DNA of 64,000 bases, from assembly GCA_950022295.1 (NCBI GenBank), contig OX465599.1, positions 287,949,501 through 288,013,500 of the forward strand, written 5' to 3'. Position 1 is the stretch's first letter. Every line of letters begins with the position of its first letter. The stretch is from Bromus sterilis (taxonomy: Eukaryota > Streptophyta > Magnoliopsida > Poales > Poaceae). Below are positions 12,026-22,696 of this stretch, in pieces. The position numbers were made by a program, and so were the translations under genes. The notes below the pieces were generated by a model that made no database searches, had not been told where the DNA came from, and saw nothing but the letters and a program-made list of their open reading frames with translations.

Positions 12026-12162
12026 CTCCGAGTGCTAAGATAGGGGAGTTGCACACTACCCTTTACCTTTGTTTTTTTAGTCTTGTTAGTTTACCTTTCA
12101 GTTTTTATCTTTGTGTCTTATATCAAAAATCACAAAAAAAATCTGCCACACTTGCTGCTGCT

Positions 12163-14154
12163 ATGGGTTCCATTGAAAACACCAAGTTGTGTGACTTCAC
12201 TAGTCACAACAACCAAGACTTTATCTGCACCCCCATTGCCACACCTGCCACTTCAGCTACCTCTTATGAAATTAAACCTGCCTTGCTAAACCTTGTTATG
12301 AGAGATCAATTCTCTCGTGCTGGAGATGATGCTGCTTTACACTTGAACTATTTTGTTGAATTATGTGATATGCAAAAGTATAAAGAAGTAGAAGGTGATA
12401 TTGTTAAGCTCAAGCTCTTTCCTTTCTCTTTAAGGGGAGAAGCTAAAATCTGGTTTCAATCTTTGCCTAGGAATAGCATAGATTCTTGGGATAAGTGCAA
12501 AGATGCTTTTATAGGGAAGTACTACCCACCTGCTAAAATTATCCAATTAAGAAGTAACATTATGAATTTTAAGCAATTGGATAATGAACACGTTGCCCAA
12601 GATTGGGAACGAATGAAATCTCTTGTTAAGAAATGCCCTACACATGGTTTGACTACTTGGATGGTTATCCAGACTTTTTATGCAGGCTTGAACCTTACCT
12701 CGCGGAACTTGTTAGATGCGGCCGCGGGAGGAACCTTTATGTCAACTACACTTGGTGCTGCCACGAAGCTTCTCCATGAGATGATGACCAATTATTCCCA
12801 ATGGCACATCGAACGCGCTCCAACAGGTAGGAAGGTAAACTCTGTCGAGGAAATTACCTCTCTCAATGAAAAATTTGATTTAATTATGTCTCTACTTACC
12901 AAGCAACCCTCTATTGATCCTCGTGATGTCCCTTTAAATTCTTTGGTTGCCCAATAACAAGTAGATGTGAACTTTATTGCTAGAAACAACTTCAACAGCA
13001 ATGCTTATCGGGGTAATTTTGCTAGCAATCCTAGACCGTTTCCATCCAACTATGGGAACAACAACACCTACCCTAGCAACAAGAACCCCTCTTCTGAATT
13101 GGAAAACATGCTTAGAGATTTTATCAATACCCAAAAAGCCTTCAATAAGAATGTAGAGGAGAAATTAGCTAAATTAGATAATCTCTCTTTGAAGGTAGAA
13201 AGCTTAGCCCTTGATATTGAGATGCTTAAAATTAGAACCTCTCCCCTTGAGGAGAATAATACCACTCCTATTAATGCTATCCAATTGCAAATTAATGAAA
13301 ATATTAGTATGATGGCTAAACTTAAAGAAAGGTGGGCTAGAGAAAAAGAGGAAGATGATAGAATTAAGAGCCTTCCTACACACCACACAGTTGCCACTAT
13401 CCAAATTGTTGAGGACACCCAAACTATTAGCACCCAATGCACTCCTAGTCCCGTTGGACCTAATAATGGTGATGCTAATACCTCAACCGAAGATGAAGAA
13501 ACTCCTATGAACATAGAGGGTTTCAAACAAGTGAGCCTAGAAGACACTACTACCACATTTGATAGTAGTGATATTTATTTTGATAGTTGCACCCTCTCAG
13601 AAGTTATTAGCTTGCTACAGAAAATGTCTAGAGACCCCCACACTAGCACACTTAATTTTGCCTTCACGGAGCATATCACAAATGCTCTCATCAAAGCTAG
13701 GGAGGAGAAGATTAGAGTAGAAGACTCCATACCTAGGAAGCTAGATGATGGTTGGGACCCTATGATCAAAATTAAATTAAATAACTTCTCTTGCTATGCT
13801 TTATGTGATGGTGGAGCTAGTACCTCCGTTATGCCCAAAAGAATTTATGATATGTTTGAATTGAAGACCTTTGAGCCTTGTTCTTTTGGAGTTCGTCTTG
13901 TTGATTCTTCCGTAAAGAAACCTTTGGGGAAGATCGACGATGTTCTTATCATTGTCAATGAAAACTATGTTCCCGTTGATTTTATTGATATGGATATAGA
14001 GTGTGAACCTTTGTGTCCAATTATTTTGGGACGTCCTTTTCTTCGCACCGTTGGTGCGGTTATTGATATGAAAGATGGGAATATAAAATTCCAATTCCCT
14101 CTACGGAAATGGATGGAACACTTCCCTAGAAATAAAATCAAAGTTACCTTTTGA
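12163..14154 (+). pseudogene. Athila gag-protease with one nonsense codon
   Basis: The start is ATG 12163 (MGSIENTKLCDF), the first ATG after the primer site that lies in the gag frame. The capsid domain is typical of Athila: LFPFSLRGEAKIWFQSLP, SWDKCKDAFIGKYYPP, CPTHGLTTW, LDAAAGGTF. A linker region rich in Asn and Glu with predicted coiled coil follows. The protease carries CDGGASTSVMP at about codon 546, followed by ILGRPFLRT. The frame is 664 codons long and interrupted once, by TAA at 12955-12957, with the same frame continuing on both sides. It ends at TGA 14152-14154 with no pol behind it. This is the best-preserved gag of the three Athila loci here. Confidence 0.88.
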
Positions 14155-17065
14155 GTCCGTTACACGGGCTAGTTATTCTCTTTCTCTTGATAAAACTTGA
14201 TTCTTCTTTTGCATCATGCCTAGCTTAAAGGCATAAAAGAAAGCGCTTTTGGGAGGAAGCCCACAACGAATTAGGTTTCATTTTGCTTTTGTTGTGTTTT
14301 GATGTTTGTTACTAATGTAGAAACATCATTGTATTTTTATTTTTCAGCTTTGTGCCAAGTTATAGCCTCTTATGATAAGGGAAGCAAAAGTTGTGACATG
14401 CTGTCCAGAAAACAGATTCTGTCCCTGGACAGAAAAATTCGAATAAAATCACCAGATCATCTCTTTGATCTGAATTTTTTTGAAATCATGCTCTATACAA
14501 TTGTGAAACTTTCGTATGTTCTGAGTTTTTTTATTTGAGTTGCAGAAGTGCCCCGAAAAAATTCTCTACTACCTGATGTTCTGTTTTTCACATATTCTGC
14601 CATGTTTTGCCTCTCTTCACTTTTGCAAACCTTAAGCTTGTTTTTTCTTTGCAAAAACTTTTTGGCACTCTTGAGAAACAGTAGGTCTTCAAGAATATCT
14701 TTATATCCAGTGGGGAAAAATTATTTTATTAAGGGTACTAACCTCTCTAATCAGCTTATGATGAGTTATGTATGAAGGGAGTTTTCAAGTGTGCGATGTA
14801 AGATGATGAAAGAAGATCCAGGAGTGCCAAGCGCTCAAGCTTGGGGATGCCCCCATGTATCCCCAATAAATATTCAAGGAGACTCAAGCGTCTAAGCTTG
14901 GGGATGCCCCCGTGCATCCCCTTCTCCATCAACAATCATCAATTCGTCCTTCGTCTCACTATATTTTTATCACTTCATGCGTTATGTGCTATGCTTGGAG
15001 CGTCTCGCTCTTAGGTTTTATTTTTAGTTTTCTTTAGTTTTGCTTGCTGGTCATAACAAGTTAGACCCCATCTTACTTTGTGTGGGAGAGAAACACGCTC
15101 CACTCCAATCTAGAACACATCATAGGATTTTTCCTGCTTATCTTTTTGCTGTTGTGTGTTCTTTATCTTTTCGTAGCTGCTGCCATGTTTAGTTTTAGTC
15201 TTAGTTTGTCTTTAGCAAGAGCCTTGGCTTTTGTTTAGTTTGTTGCTGGAACTCTCTTTAGTTTTCATGTTTATCATGTTAACAGAGTTGGTTGTTGCAC
15301 TGAGTTGTGTTTTGTCTTGGAAGTAGGTACTTGAGGTTGCTATTTAATTCTAGTAGTAACTTGCAATAGTCTTGAGGTATTGATGTGAGTAATGTCTGAA
15401 CTTTTGGTGTCAAGAGCTTTAGCCTACTAGTGATAGGTGTCGTATTTTGGGCAATCCGTTTCTATTTTCAAAAACCTACAAAACTAGTTGAGAACTCTAG
15501 CTACTAGATGGATCGCTAATCTTTGGAGGGATCGGATATTAGAGTACACTCACGTACCATGAGTCGAGGATGCGCAAGGATAACCAAACCCCCATACACT
15601 CCTCCTCGGGGTACTTGTCTCTTTGTGAACCTCCTTATTAGATTGAGAGTTACCGATAATAAGTGCATGAGTTCTTCGGACTAATGTAAGTATTGAAAGT
15701 TGACACTTCCACCTTCCCATATTTTTCTAGCCTCTCCCGTGCCGTGCATTGCCTTCTTCTCACTCCGAGAGTTGGTGTCCACCTTCGCCGGTACATCCAA
15801 ACCCTTGGAATGATACGCTCTGTCATCTTAAGCCTCCTTATATCTTTCCTCAAAACAGCCATCATACCTACCTATCAAGGCATTTCCATAGCCTTTCCGA
15901 GATATATTGCCATGCAACTTCCACCTCTTCATGACTTGATCTTCATGTCATACATGCTTTTGCTTGATCGATGAGCCGCATGCTAGTAGGTCCTTGCCCT
16001 AATCATTGCTACATGACGCGCTGGTATCATTGCATATTCTTCTACACTGGCAGACGCATACATTGCATACATCATGATAGTTACATCTTCTTTATGATTT
16101 TGAGTACCTTGTAAAGTGTGAAAGATTTCCTATACCTTCTTGTAAAATAGAGTGTTGCCCTCAAGTGAGGAAAAGATCCCAAAGTGGACACAATAAAAGA
16201 TCCCAAAGAGGACAAATGAGAGTTAAATAGAAAGAGCCATTGAGGCCACAAAAAAAAGAGCGAAAGGGCCAACACTACTATCCTTTTGAGAGATCCACAC
16301 TAGTACTCCCTCTATATCCTTGTACTCCATAGAGATGATCATTATGCATATAGCTATGTGGGGACCTTCACACTATAGAACTTGGCTTGCATATTCCAAG
16401 AATGAGCCTCCTCAAACGAGCTCTAGGTCTTCATGAGCGAGCAAGTTAGATGCACCCCCACGAGTTTCATTGGAGAGCTTCCTAGCTCATATGTGCATCC
16501 GTTGCATGGCAATCCCTACTCCTCACATCATATATATCATTTGGCATCTCTTTCCTATGATTGTCCTCATTGATGTGAGCCTTTCTCATTCTTTTTTGTC
16601 CTCCTCCTCCTCCTCCGTACTTCTCTCTTTGCCATCCTAAGTGTCAACTCTCGTGCTTACGCTCATCCATTGCATGAGTGCTCAAAATATTGCAAAAGGA
16701 GTGGATCAAATTGACTTGTACCTGGCTAGTGGTCTGGGGACGAGTCAAGATAAGATTCCAGAAAAAGACCAAGTGTGAAACTTTAGTAGATTGAGTTCTC
16801 CACAAATAAATATTTTTCTCGTATTCCCTATCCCCCTTCTTGCACGCAAATACCATTTGGAGACATTCGAGTCACGGACAGCGAGAGCTCTTGCACCTAA
16901 TGTTCTTTTGTTACTTGTTTCAATGCTAATATAGACTCTTGCATGTTATGACTTGAATTGAATCTCTAACCTTGATTGCTTTACTTTTTAAAGTTCTTAT
17001 ATGGTTGCTAGCATGTCACCACAGAAATTATGCTGTTATCATTTACCTACTCGAGGACGAGCAGG
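14155..17065 (+). other. Athila B non-coding internal region
   Basis: About 2.9 kb between the protease and the polypurine tract without reverse transcriptase, RNase H or integrase motifs in any frame. Two near-identical blocks around AAGCTTGGGGATGCCCCC (about 14837-14860 and 14890-14912) stand in direct repeat. They resemble extra polypurine-type motifs that I recall from Triticeae Athila elements. The remaining short open frames are not recognisable. Confidence 0.75.
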
Positions 17066-17083
17066 AATTACTCTTGGGGATGT
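17066..17083 (+). promoter_or_regulatory. Polypurine tract of Athila B
   Basis: The purine-rich CTCTTGGGGATGT immediately precedes the 3' LTR at 17084. It is the expected plus-strand primer. It marks the internal/LTR boundary. Confidence 0.65.
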
Positions 17084-18724
17084 TGATACGTCCAAAACGT
17101 ATCTATAATTTCTGCTTGCTCCATGCATGTTTTGTGTGATACTGCTATGATCTAGATACACTTTCATACACTTTTGGTCATATTTGGACTAACCTATTAA
17201 CTCAGTGCACCATAGTGCCAGTTCCTGTTTTCTGCTGTTTTTCTATTTCAGTTTTCCCCCATATAAAAAGTGCTCAAAAATTCGGGAAAAATCAGATAAA
17301 AAATCAGCGCAGAAGAACCTTCCGGAAGGACCTGAGTGGGGCCAGAAGGCCACCACCAGGGGCCCAGGCACCCTGGTGGCGCGCCCTAGGGTCTGGTCAC
17401 GCCAGGGGTGCCGCCTGGACCCCTGGTGGCCCCCCTGGCTGCCCCCTTCGCCTATATATTCTCCGTGACGAGAAACCCTCAAAAGAAGAACCCTTTTTCA
17501 CGATCTCGCCTCTGTTCCGCCGCTGCCGCGCTTCCGAGATCGGGAGCACCAACAAACCTCTTCCCGGCACCCTTCCGGAGGGAGGGACGACCTCTGGGAG
17601 TCTCCTCTCCACCATGGATGCTCCCCGGATGTGCCGTGAGTAGTTTCCTTTGGACCATGGGTCCGTGATCAGTAGCTATGTGATGTTCTCCTCCCCTCTT
17701 TGTTCTTCATGGTTTAGACCTCGTGAGCTGCCCTACATGATCGAGGAACTTTTTTAATCTTTCTTTTGTTGCTATGATGAGTTTGATGGGATCTGATGGA
17801 TTATGAGATTATTTTCAGATTGTGATAGAGTAATATATTTGGTTCTTATCTTTTATATTTTTGTTCTTAAGTAATTCTTGCATGTTCTCCGTTGCTGTTT
17901 ATTGCTTTGGCCAAGTAGTAGGTAGTAACCCCAAGAGGGAACGTTATGCTCGATTGTGGGTTCATGCCCCCTGATGACACGCTTGAGTGACAGAAACATG
18001 AGTCTAGGGGATGTGCTGTTGCCACAAGGGGGAAAACAACGGTGCGTGTAACCGCGGTTGCAAGGATTGTTTACTTTATGCAAAGTGCTTTTTAATGCAG
18101 TTGTCTGTTGCTTTGGGTTTACACTTTGGGTGGGGCTCGGAACTTAATACCAGCGAGATGTTCTGAATAGATATCTCAAGGTGGATGATTAGTAGTAGAT
18201 GAAGTTGGATTTCGGTCTACTTATTTTGGCGTTCTGCCCATGCCTTTGAGCCTCTTCCTTTCTTTTGTAGCATAGTTAGCATTGCAGTGCGTTCATAATC
18301 CTGTCAATTGCCCTTATGTAATTTGTTCACCTCGCATAGCAGTTTTATCGTCTTTTGGGAGAGAGACATCACTAGTGAACATCACGTATCCCGGTCCATA
18401 TCCTCATCACTGTTTCCACACTCATTTACTTTTTTGTTTTTACTTTCAGTTGCTATCATTATCCCTTGTGTTTGATCCTTTGTGAACAACAAGACCGGAG
18501 AGATTGACAACCTCTCTGAACTTCGTTGGGAACAAAGTTATTTGCGTCTGTGTGCAGGTCCGCGTCAGTTGCGCCGCTGACACCTACTTATCATCTCCGG
18601 AGTCCTACTGGATACAAACCTTGGTATCTTTACTGAGGGAAATTTTCTGTTGTGCTACATCACACCTTCCTCTTGGGGTTTACCAACGAAGGGCGCGAAA
18701 TCACTATCATCACCTCGCACATCA
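17084..18724 (+). repeat. 3' LTR of Athila B
   Basis: A 1641-bp LTR, same ends as the 5' LTR. GCCAC follows it, then the RING sequence resumes at CGCTCGCCGGCG, exactly where it broke off at 10352. Confidence 0.93.
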
Positions 18725-18825
18725 GCCACCGCTCGCCGGCGCGCGCTGGTCGAGGCAGAGGGCGCAGGGGCCCGGCGAGGAGAGGTGGAGACGCCGTCGC
18801 CGTCACACGGGGAGGAGGAGGCGGA
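18725..18825 (-). pseudogene. RING-H2 fragment, unit 1 (upstream piece)
   Basis: Continuation of the RING fragment from 10352 after the Athila element. It matches 37879-37957 and 43839-43975. Relative to the other copies it lacks about 20 bp in the GGAGG-rich stretch, a likely slippage loss, and ends in GGCGG before a T-run. It contains the first half of the RING domain in a disrupted frame. Confidence 0.8.
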
Positions 18826-19076
18826 TTTTTTTTTCGAAATGGCAGTTATCCTGCATTCATTAAGAAGAAAAGAATTGCTCAGTTAATTTGGGAAAACCGA
18901 GAAAAAACCAGATTGCCGAGTTGATTATGAAAAACCGGGGGAAAACCATCACAACCGCATAGCGGTACACAAAAATAATACCACACACACCACTACAAAG
19001 AGGGCCTCGCCAAGGCAGCACACAAGCTTCATCGCCATCACTTCTCCCCTAGAGGCCTCTCGCCATCCCGTTGAGT
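18826..19076 (-). mobile_element. LINE 3' end fragment
   Basis: The left end is a T-run (18826-18834). Read on the minus strand, AATGAATGCAGGATAACTGC then CATTTCG and an A-run follow the style of grass LINE tails. Unit 2 has no such insert between GGCGGATTTTG and the LTR fragment, which shows it was added to unit 1. No coding domain remains. Clear target duplications were not found, and the right boundary (19074-19077) is approximate. Confidence 0.65.
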
Positions 19077-19607
19077 CTTGTCTTGGTGTACTGCCCATCC
19101 TTTTGAGTCTCTAACTTTCTTTCAGCATAATTAGCATTGTAGTGCGTTTATAATTCTGTCAATTGCCCAACTATAATTTGTTTATCCATCTTAGCTCTTT
19201 TGTCGTCTTTTGGGAGAGAGACATCACTAGTGAACATCATGGGACCCCGGTCCATATTTCCACCATTGTTTACACCTCCACTTTATTTTCTGCTTTTACT
19301 TTCGGTTGCAATCACCACTATTATCCTCTTGCGTTTGATCCTTTGTAAACGACAAGGCCTGAGGGATACACAACCACTCTGTACTCGTTGGGGTCAAAGT
19401 TACTTGTTGTGTGTGCAGGTACAGGTCAAGTAAGCAACCCTCAGTTGTGAACGGCGCCATTGTTCACTTTACCACCTACTTGTCGATTCTTGGAGTCCAA
19501 CTGGTCGACTCAAACCTTGGTATCTTTGCCAAGGTAAATTTGCCGCTAGGCTACATCCAACCTTACACTTGGGGTAACTAACGAGGAGCACTACTTCAGT
19601 GCCATCA
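19077..19607 (+). mobile_element. Athila-related LTR fragment (3' part), unit 2
   Basis: About 530 bp related to, but clearly diverged from, the last third of the Athila LTRs here. Shared blocks include GCATAATTAGCATTG, CTTTTGGGAGAGAGACATCA, CTAGTGAACATCA and the CTTGGTATCTTTGCCAAGG-type stretch. It ends GTGCCATCA. The 5' part of the LTR is missing. The truncation point coincides with the duplication breakpoint. The twin is at 39622-40157. Confidence 0.75.
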
Positions 19608-20951
19608 CCTTCCTCATCTCTTCTTTGTCGGGTGCGCTAGCAGCAAAGACCCGGGTAGGATCGGTCGGCCAGATCTGGGACGGGGGGCTCTCAAAGGGAA
19701 GGAGGGAGAGTGATGGTGTGGATCACACACTCTCGGTGGGAATCCCAAGTGGGGGAGGTGGTGATGTGGGTAGTGGCAATTTCCCTCAACACAGAGACTG
19801 AGGTTGATGTCTTCAGTGGGACTTCAATATCTACAAGTAGGAGTTGTGAGGAGAACTCGTGCGACTTTATCATCATTCATAGTCCATGGAACATATAACT
19901 ACTGAAGTTGAGTTTGAGATAGTTGAAGTAAAGAGGTGACCGTAATATTATCTATTCCTCACATTTGCAATTTAGGTAGGAGAGTAGCAGCAAACCCTAG
20001 AAGGTTGACGTCCACGGGGAAATCCTTAATCATTTGTAGCAAAACCGACATGGGGAAACCACGATAGTAGTGTATGTGTGTGTAGACTACTTCATGTAGC
20101 GTGTACCTGTATTGAGGTCCACCAACTTTCGACACATAAAGAGTAGCTAGAAGAGGCATACCTAGCAAATACATTGTGCAGATCATACTAGTAGTGATAA
20201 CTCTGGAACTCTAAATAACGTTACTACTCAATTCTACCTCCATTTACTTTAGTCATTTTTATTCATGTTGTATCATCCTTTTCCATACTTTTGTAGAAAT
20301 ACTTTTTATTCTCTTTCCCTAGCAATCGTTAGAGTATACAATGTTCAAATTGTGGTTTGGGTGTGTACGAAACTATGTAAATGACAACGTATTTGCGAGG
20401 TTAGTGTAGTGTCTTCCTTTTCGTTCTTTGTGGGATCGACAAACATTACTTACGTACCACGATATTGCTACAAAGCTATGTGAGCTTGCAAGACATCGAG
20501 GCTCCGAGTTGGAGTACCTCAAAATTGGCACACCCTCAGTTGCCATTTCAGAAATTCCAAGATGGGGGCTTCGAATTCTGAGAGGGCAACAAAAGGTTTG
20601 TCAAAAACTTTGGCGCTTTTGAGTGGAGTACATGGAATCTCTAAACGAGTAGGGTTCGAACAAACTTCTCGGTAGTTTCAACTGGAAGAGCTTGGCATCT
20701 CCGAAGTATGAAAGTGTAGGTAGATATAGTTGATAAAATGAAACATTGTTTTAAGACACTAGAGTTTGATCTTTAAGCACTAAGGAAAGAAACCCAACTT
20801 AGCAACCTCATTTTGTTTTTGAAGGTATTGGCATGCCTATGGACACAATGTGGTCTTGAATCACTTAAATTAAAAGGTTAAGTCCATGGCTTGGCCAATA
20901 CTTATCTTCATAAGAATTTTTGTGGTCACCTTTCATGATCTTATATGTTAC
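19608..20951. other. Unassigned region X, unit 2
   Basis: A 1.3-kb stretch nearly identical to 40158-41503. No protein family is recognisable and open frames are short. The segment around 20420-20470 (a TGGGATCGACAAACATTAC block) looks like material I associate with retrotransposon untranslated regions, but I cannot assign it. Confidence 0.5.
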
Positions 20952-21038
20952 AACTTAAGGCGGCTTGGTACTAGCCATTCCCCCCGACCCACGCGTCGCC
21001 CCTAGGGCGACTTGGGGGCAACTAGGTCACGCCACCGC

Positions 21039-21670
21039 TGTCGTGGATGTAAATCTGACAATGAGTATAGGGGTATGAAAGGAGCTAAATGAATCTGTAC
21101 GTAGAGTGGGTTGACGCAAGAGGATTATACAGGTTAGGCCTCTCCGTGGAGATAAAAACCTTAGTCCTGTCCCAGACTTACTGGGGTGTTCTTTCTTCAG
21201 AATACTAAGAAGGGAAAAAGTGTGCGCGTGCCCATGCCAGAGGGGAGGGGGTGGCTTATATAGAGTGCGCCCCTGCCTCCTTAATTCCCTGGCATAAATG
21301 GGTCTTAATTGCAAGATTAAATACATACTTAATTACAAAACGGTCAGCCCGTTACTACTAATAAAGGGGGGAGAACGCCTGCAGCATTAAATGCCTTCTG
21401 TCCGTTGCATTTTCCATCTTCCGAGTAGTGGGGGATCGCCGGTCCCTTCCGAGTATCGCTCTACTCGGATCTTGCTGAGCTTCCGAGTAGTTGTTCACTC
21501 GGAAACGGCTCCTGTTTTCCGAGTAATGTGTTACTCGGAAGCCGCCAATGCTTCGTGTTTTTTGGTTGATCTTATTTTGCTTGATGTGTGTTTTCTGGGG
21601 GAAACCCAAGGCTTAGGGGTACCCCTGGGTTTCCCTTGCCTAGGGGTATACCTTTAGTATTACCACGACA
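21039..21670 (-). repeat. 3' LTR of the Tat element
   Basis: A 632-bp LTR bounded by TGTCGTGG and CCACGACA, perfect 8-bp inverted ends. It carries three hairpins with CCGAGT/ACTCGG arms (21449-21540). The left flank in the host is ACCGC. Confidence 0.92.
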
Positions 21671-21690
21671 GTAGCCCCCAAGCGCTTTCG
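21671..21690 (-). promoter_or_regulatory. Polypurine tract of the Tat element
   Basis: Read on the minus strand, AGCGCTTGGGGGCTAC stands directly before the 3' LTR start TGTCGTGGTAA. This fixes the internal boundary and orientation. Confidence 0.7.
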
Positions 21691-22500
21691 GGTGCTCGTA
21701 AGTGGGTTGACTGACATCTAGTCTTTCTGAGGTGTGTGAAGATTGAACTCAGTAAGAGGCCCGGAAGGGCTTTATTGATGTTCGAACTTTTCCCTCGAGT
21801 GGGAGTTGGGCAGGTTAACGGAAAAATTTGGTGACACTCAAAACGTCTCTCGGAAGAGGTGGACTGAGGCCTCAGAAGGCGTGTCTCGGAGTAAAAGGCC
21901 TTAAACTCCATATGAACCAAATTTGTAAAGCTCAATGTCCTAGGACATCGTACCGAGTCCTAGGCCATGCCACGTGGGACATTGATTCTTTACCCCCTGC
22001 GCCGGGTCTTACCGGCGGCCTGGCATTCTACGTCAGAGATGGGCCGCCAGCGAGTTTGTTATTCAGATTTTCGCCCGAGTAACCGGGTGCGGGATTCTTC
22101 GTCTTGCATGTAATCTTCGAGTGGTTCCTTTCGCGGCGCTTCCGAGTGACAACTTACTCGGATGCTGTAGGAGCCTTGCGTTTTCTTCCGAGTGATGGCA
22201 TACTCGGAGAGTTTGGTTGTTGCTATGCCCCGCCTCTTCCGAGTGGTCAGGGTGCTTCCAAACTTCGGGTTGGAAACAGATTTGGTTTTCCCCCAAAGGA
22301 TCTTATCTTGTCAGAGAATCTTCTTGCCCAGGTGAGTGGGCGCACTGTTTGGGTTTGTCTCCTCGATTCCCGCGGCGGTTTCATAGGATAATAATAATTA
22401 ACTGCCCGCGGGGGAAGTGGGGCGGTTTTTATGGGGAAGCGCAACCGGCAAACCCATTAGTGGGGTGCGGATCTGATGCGAGGCGGTTGCCATCCTGAGC

Positions 22501-22508
22501 TATAAAAA
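22501..22508 (+). promoter_or_regulatory. TATA box of the antisense gene
   Basis: TATAAAAA on the plus strand lies 196 bp before the ATG at 22697, in a GC-rich setting free of other TATA-like strings. Its distance fits a 5' leader of about 165 bases. It points to an own promoter for the antisense gene. No direct evidence of transcription is available. Confidence 0.6.
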
Positions 22509-22696
22509 GGGGCCCCTTGCCTTGCGGTTTGGAACGTCTCCACTCATTTTCCCCCGCGCAGCCGTTCCCGCTTCTCTCTCTTGCTTCGCCTCTTCCTCTG
22601 CCTGCTGCATCTCGCCGTCGAGACATCTCCGCCGGCCGCTCGAGGTCCATCCTGGGAGGTCGTCACTCGTACTGCCCCTCTTCCGCCGCCGTGACC

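Larger units (their letters stand above)
10353..18724 (+). mobile_element. Non-autonomous Athila-lineage element B (LTRs, gag, protease, no pol)
   Basis: An 8372-bp element has LTRs 10353-11994 and 17084-18724, a primer-binding site, one gag-protease frame and a polypurine tract. Reverse transcriptase, RNase H and integrase are absent from the 2.9 kb after the protease. It sits in the RING fragment of unit 1. The flanks are ACCAC before and GCCAC after, while units 2 and 3 read GCCAC at the uninterrupted site. The 5-bp duplication is therefore GCCAC with one C-G to C-A change on the left. The LTRs differ at a few percent of sites by eye, so the insertion is older than the LTR element at 49019-60310. 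It would need proteins from a relative to move. Confidence 0.93.
8386..19076. repeat. Tandem locus unit 1 (truncated left, Athila B inside)
   Basis: First of three head-to-tail copies. It holds the common flank 'Y' (8386-10234) and a partial RING-H2 gene (10235-10352, resumed 18725-18825), followed by a LINE scrap. The same order recurs at 35648-39621 and 42126-43977. The left part of the unit is missing because the LINE junction cuts in at 8386. Without the Athila insertion (8372 bp plus its duplicated target) the unit fragment is about 2.3 kb. Confidence 0.85.

Noticed and set aside
18504..18924. Plus-strand frames crossing the LTR/RING junction
   Set aside because: They are fusions of LTR end, antisense RING sequence and LINE tail, with no conserved content.
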